NCBI GenBank assembly: GCA_942491185.1
Contig: CALOAB010000021.1
Location: 62,001-126,000 of the forward strand
Source: SLRI01 sp942491185
GTDB lineage: Bacteria; Pseudomonadota; Alphaproteobacteria; Geminicoccales; Geminicoccaceae
Direction: 5' to 3'
Length of the DNA stretch: 64,000 nucleotides
Shown piece by piece: positions 63,835 to 64,000 of this stretch (positions within the stretch are counted from its first letter, which is position 1; each line of letters opens with the position of its first letter). The translations under genes were made by a program, and so were the position numbers. The notes under the pieces are model-generated. The model had not been told where the DNA came from. It searched no databases and saw nothing but the letters and a program-made list of their open reading frames with translations.

Positions 63835-64000
63835 CGGCGCGAGCCCGACATGGCTCACTGATGTGAGCGTGATCGGCCGATAGTCGATCACGGTCGGAGG
63901 ATCGCCGCGCCTCGGGTCTTGCCAAAATGCACGTCTTTGGTGACTATGTGGACGATCAGGTCGCGTTGTCGCGGTCTGTCGCTCGGTATGTGATCGGCGT

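Overview
The window is GC-rich (about two thirds G+C, third-position G/C bias throughout) and gene-dense. It looks like an alphaproteobacterial chromosome, most likely a Rhodospirillales-type lineage. The evidence is the gene order tpiA-secG-pyrG-kdsA-eno-ftsB-pdhA-pdhB-pdhC, a PdhB with its own N-terminal lipoyl domain, a complete division and cell wall (dcw) cluster ending in ftsZ-lpxC, a roughly 1650-residue NAD-dependent glutamate dehydrogenase, DUF1289, and an alphaproteobacterial type A RNase P RNA. The species cannot be named from the sequence alone.

Layout. 1-2200: a Phd/PIN toxin-antitoxin pair and an MFS transporter. 2200-12000: a minus-strand block of central metabolism (pyruvate dehydrogenase E1/E2, enolase, FtsB-like protein, KDO-8-phosphate synthase, CTP synthase, SecG, triosephosphate isomerase). 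12000-16350: a PpiD-like chaperone (plus) facing a large membrane-anchored coiled-coil protein (minus). 16590-36014: the dcw cluster on the minus strand, transcribed as rsmH-ftsL-ftsI-murE-murF-mraY-murD-ftsW-murG-murC-murB-ddl-ftsQ-ftsA-ftsZ-lpxC, mostly with 4-bp stop/start overlaps. mraZ is absent from its usual place. 36015-36595: a promoter and leader region with DnaA-box-like sites. 36596-37784: rnpB and an AmpD-like amidase. 37741-40410: a patch of insertion sequence debris with one intact IS481-type element. 40443-44669: a D-Ala-D-Ala carboxypeptidase with a SPOR domain, a TPR/SH3 envelope protein and GlmU. 44873-53550: mixed housekeeping genes (gph, tRNA-Val, cysK, DUF1289, a homocysteine methyltransferase, a GST, an ABC-F ATPase, a cyclophilin and prfC). 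54239-57083: a 2-hydroxyacid dehydrogenase and a three-gene proton-channel-like cassette. 57597-63834: HU, the large NAD-GDH and a methyltransferase.

How the genes fit together. Much of the window serves envelope synthesis. GlmU supplies UDP-GlcNAc, the Mur enzymes with MraY and MurG build lipid II, FtsW/FtsI/FtsQLB/FtsA/FtsZ use it at the septum, and the carboxypeptidase and amidase trim and recycle it. KdsA feeds lipopolysaccharide core synthesis.

The points most worth a second look are these. The LpxC next to ftsZ lacks a zinc ligand and other active-site residues. murF carries an apparent one-base frameshift that fuses it in frame to mraY. An uncharacterised ExbB-like/ExbD-like/third-protein cassette lies at 55239-57083. 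The dcw promoter has DnaA boxes just upstream and no mraZ. An IS481-type element appears to borrow its transposase stop codon from its target site.
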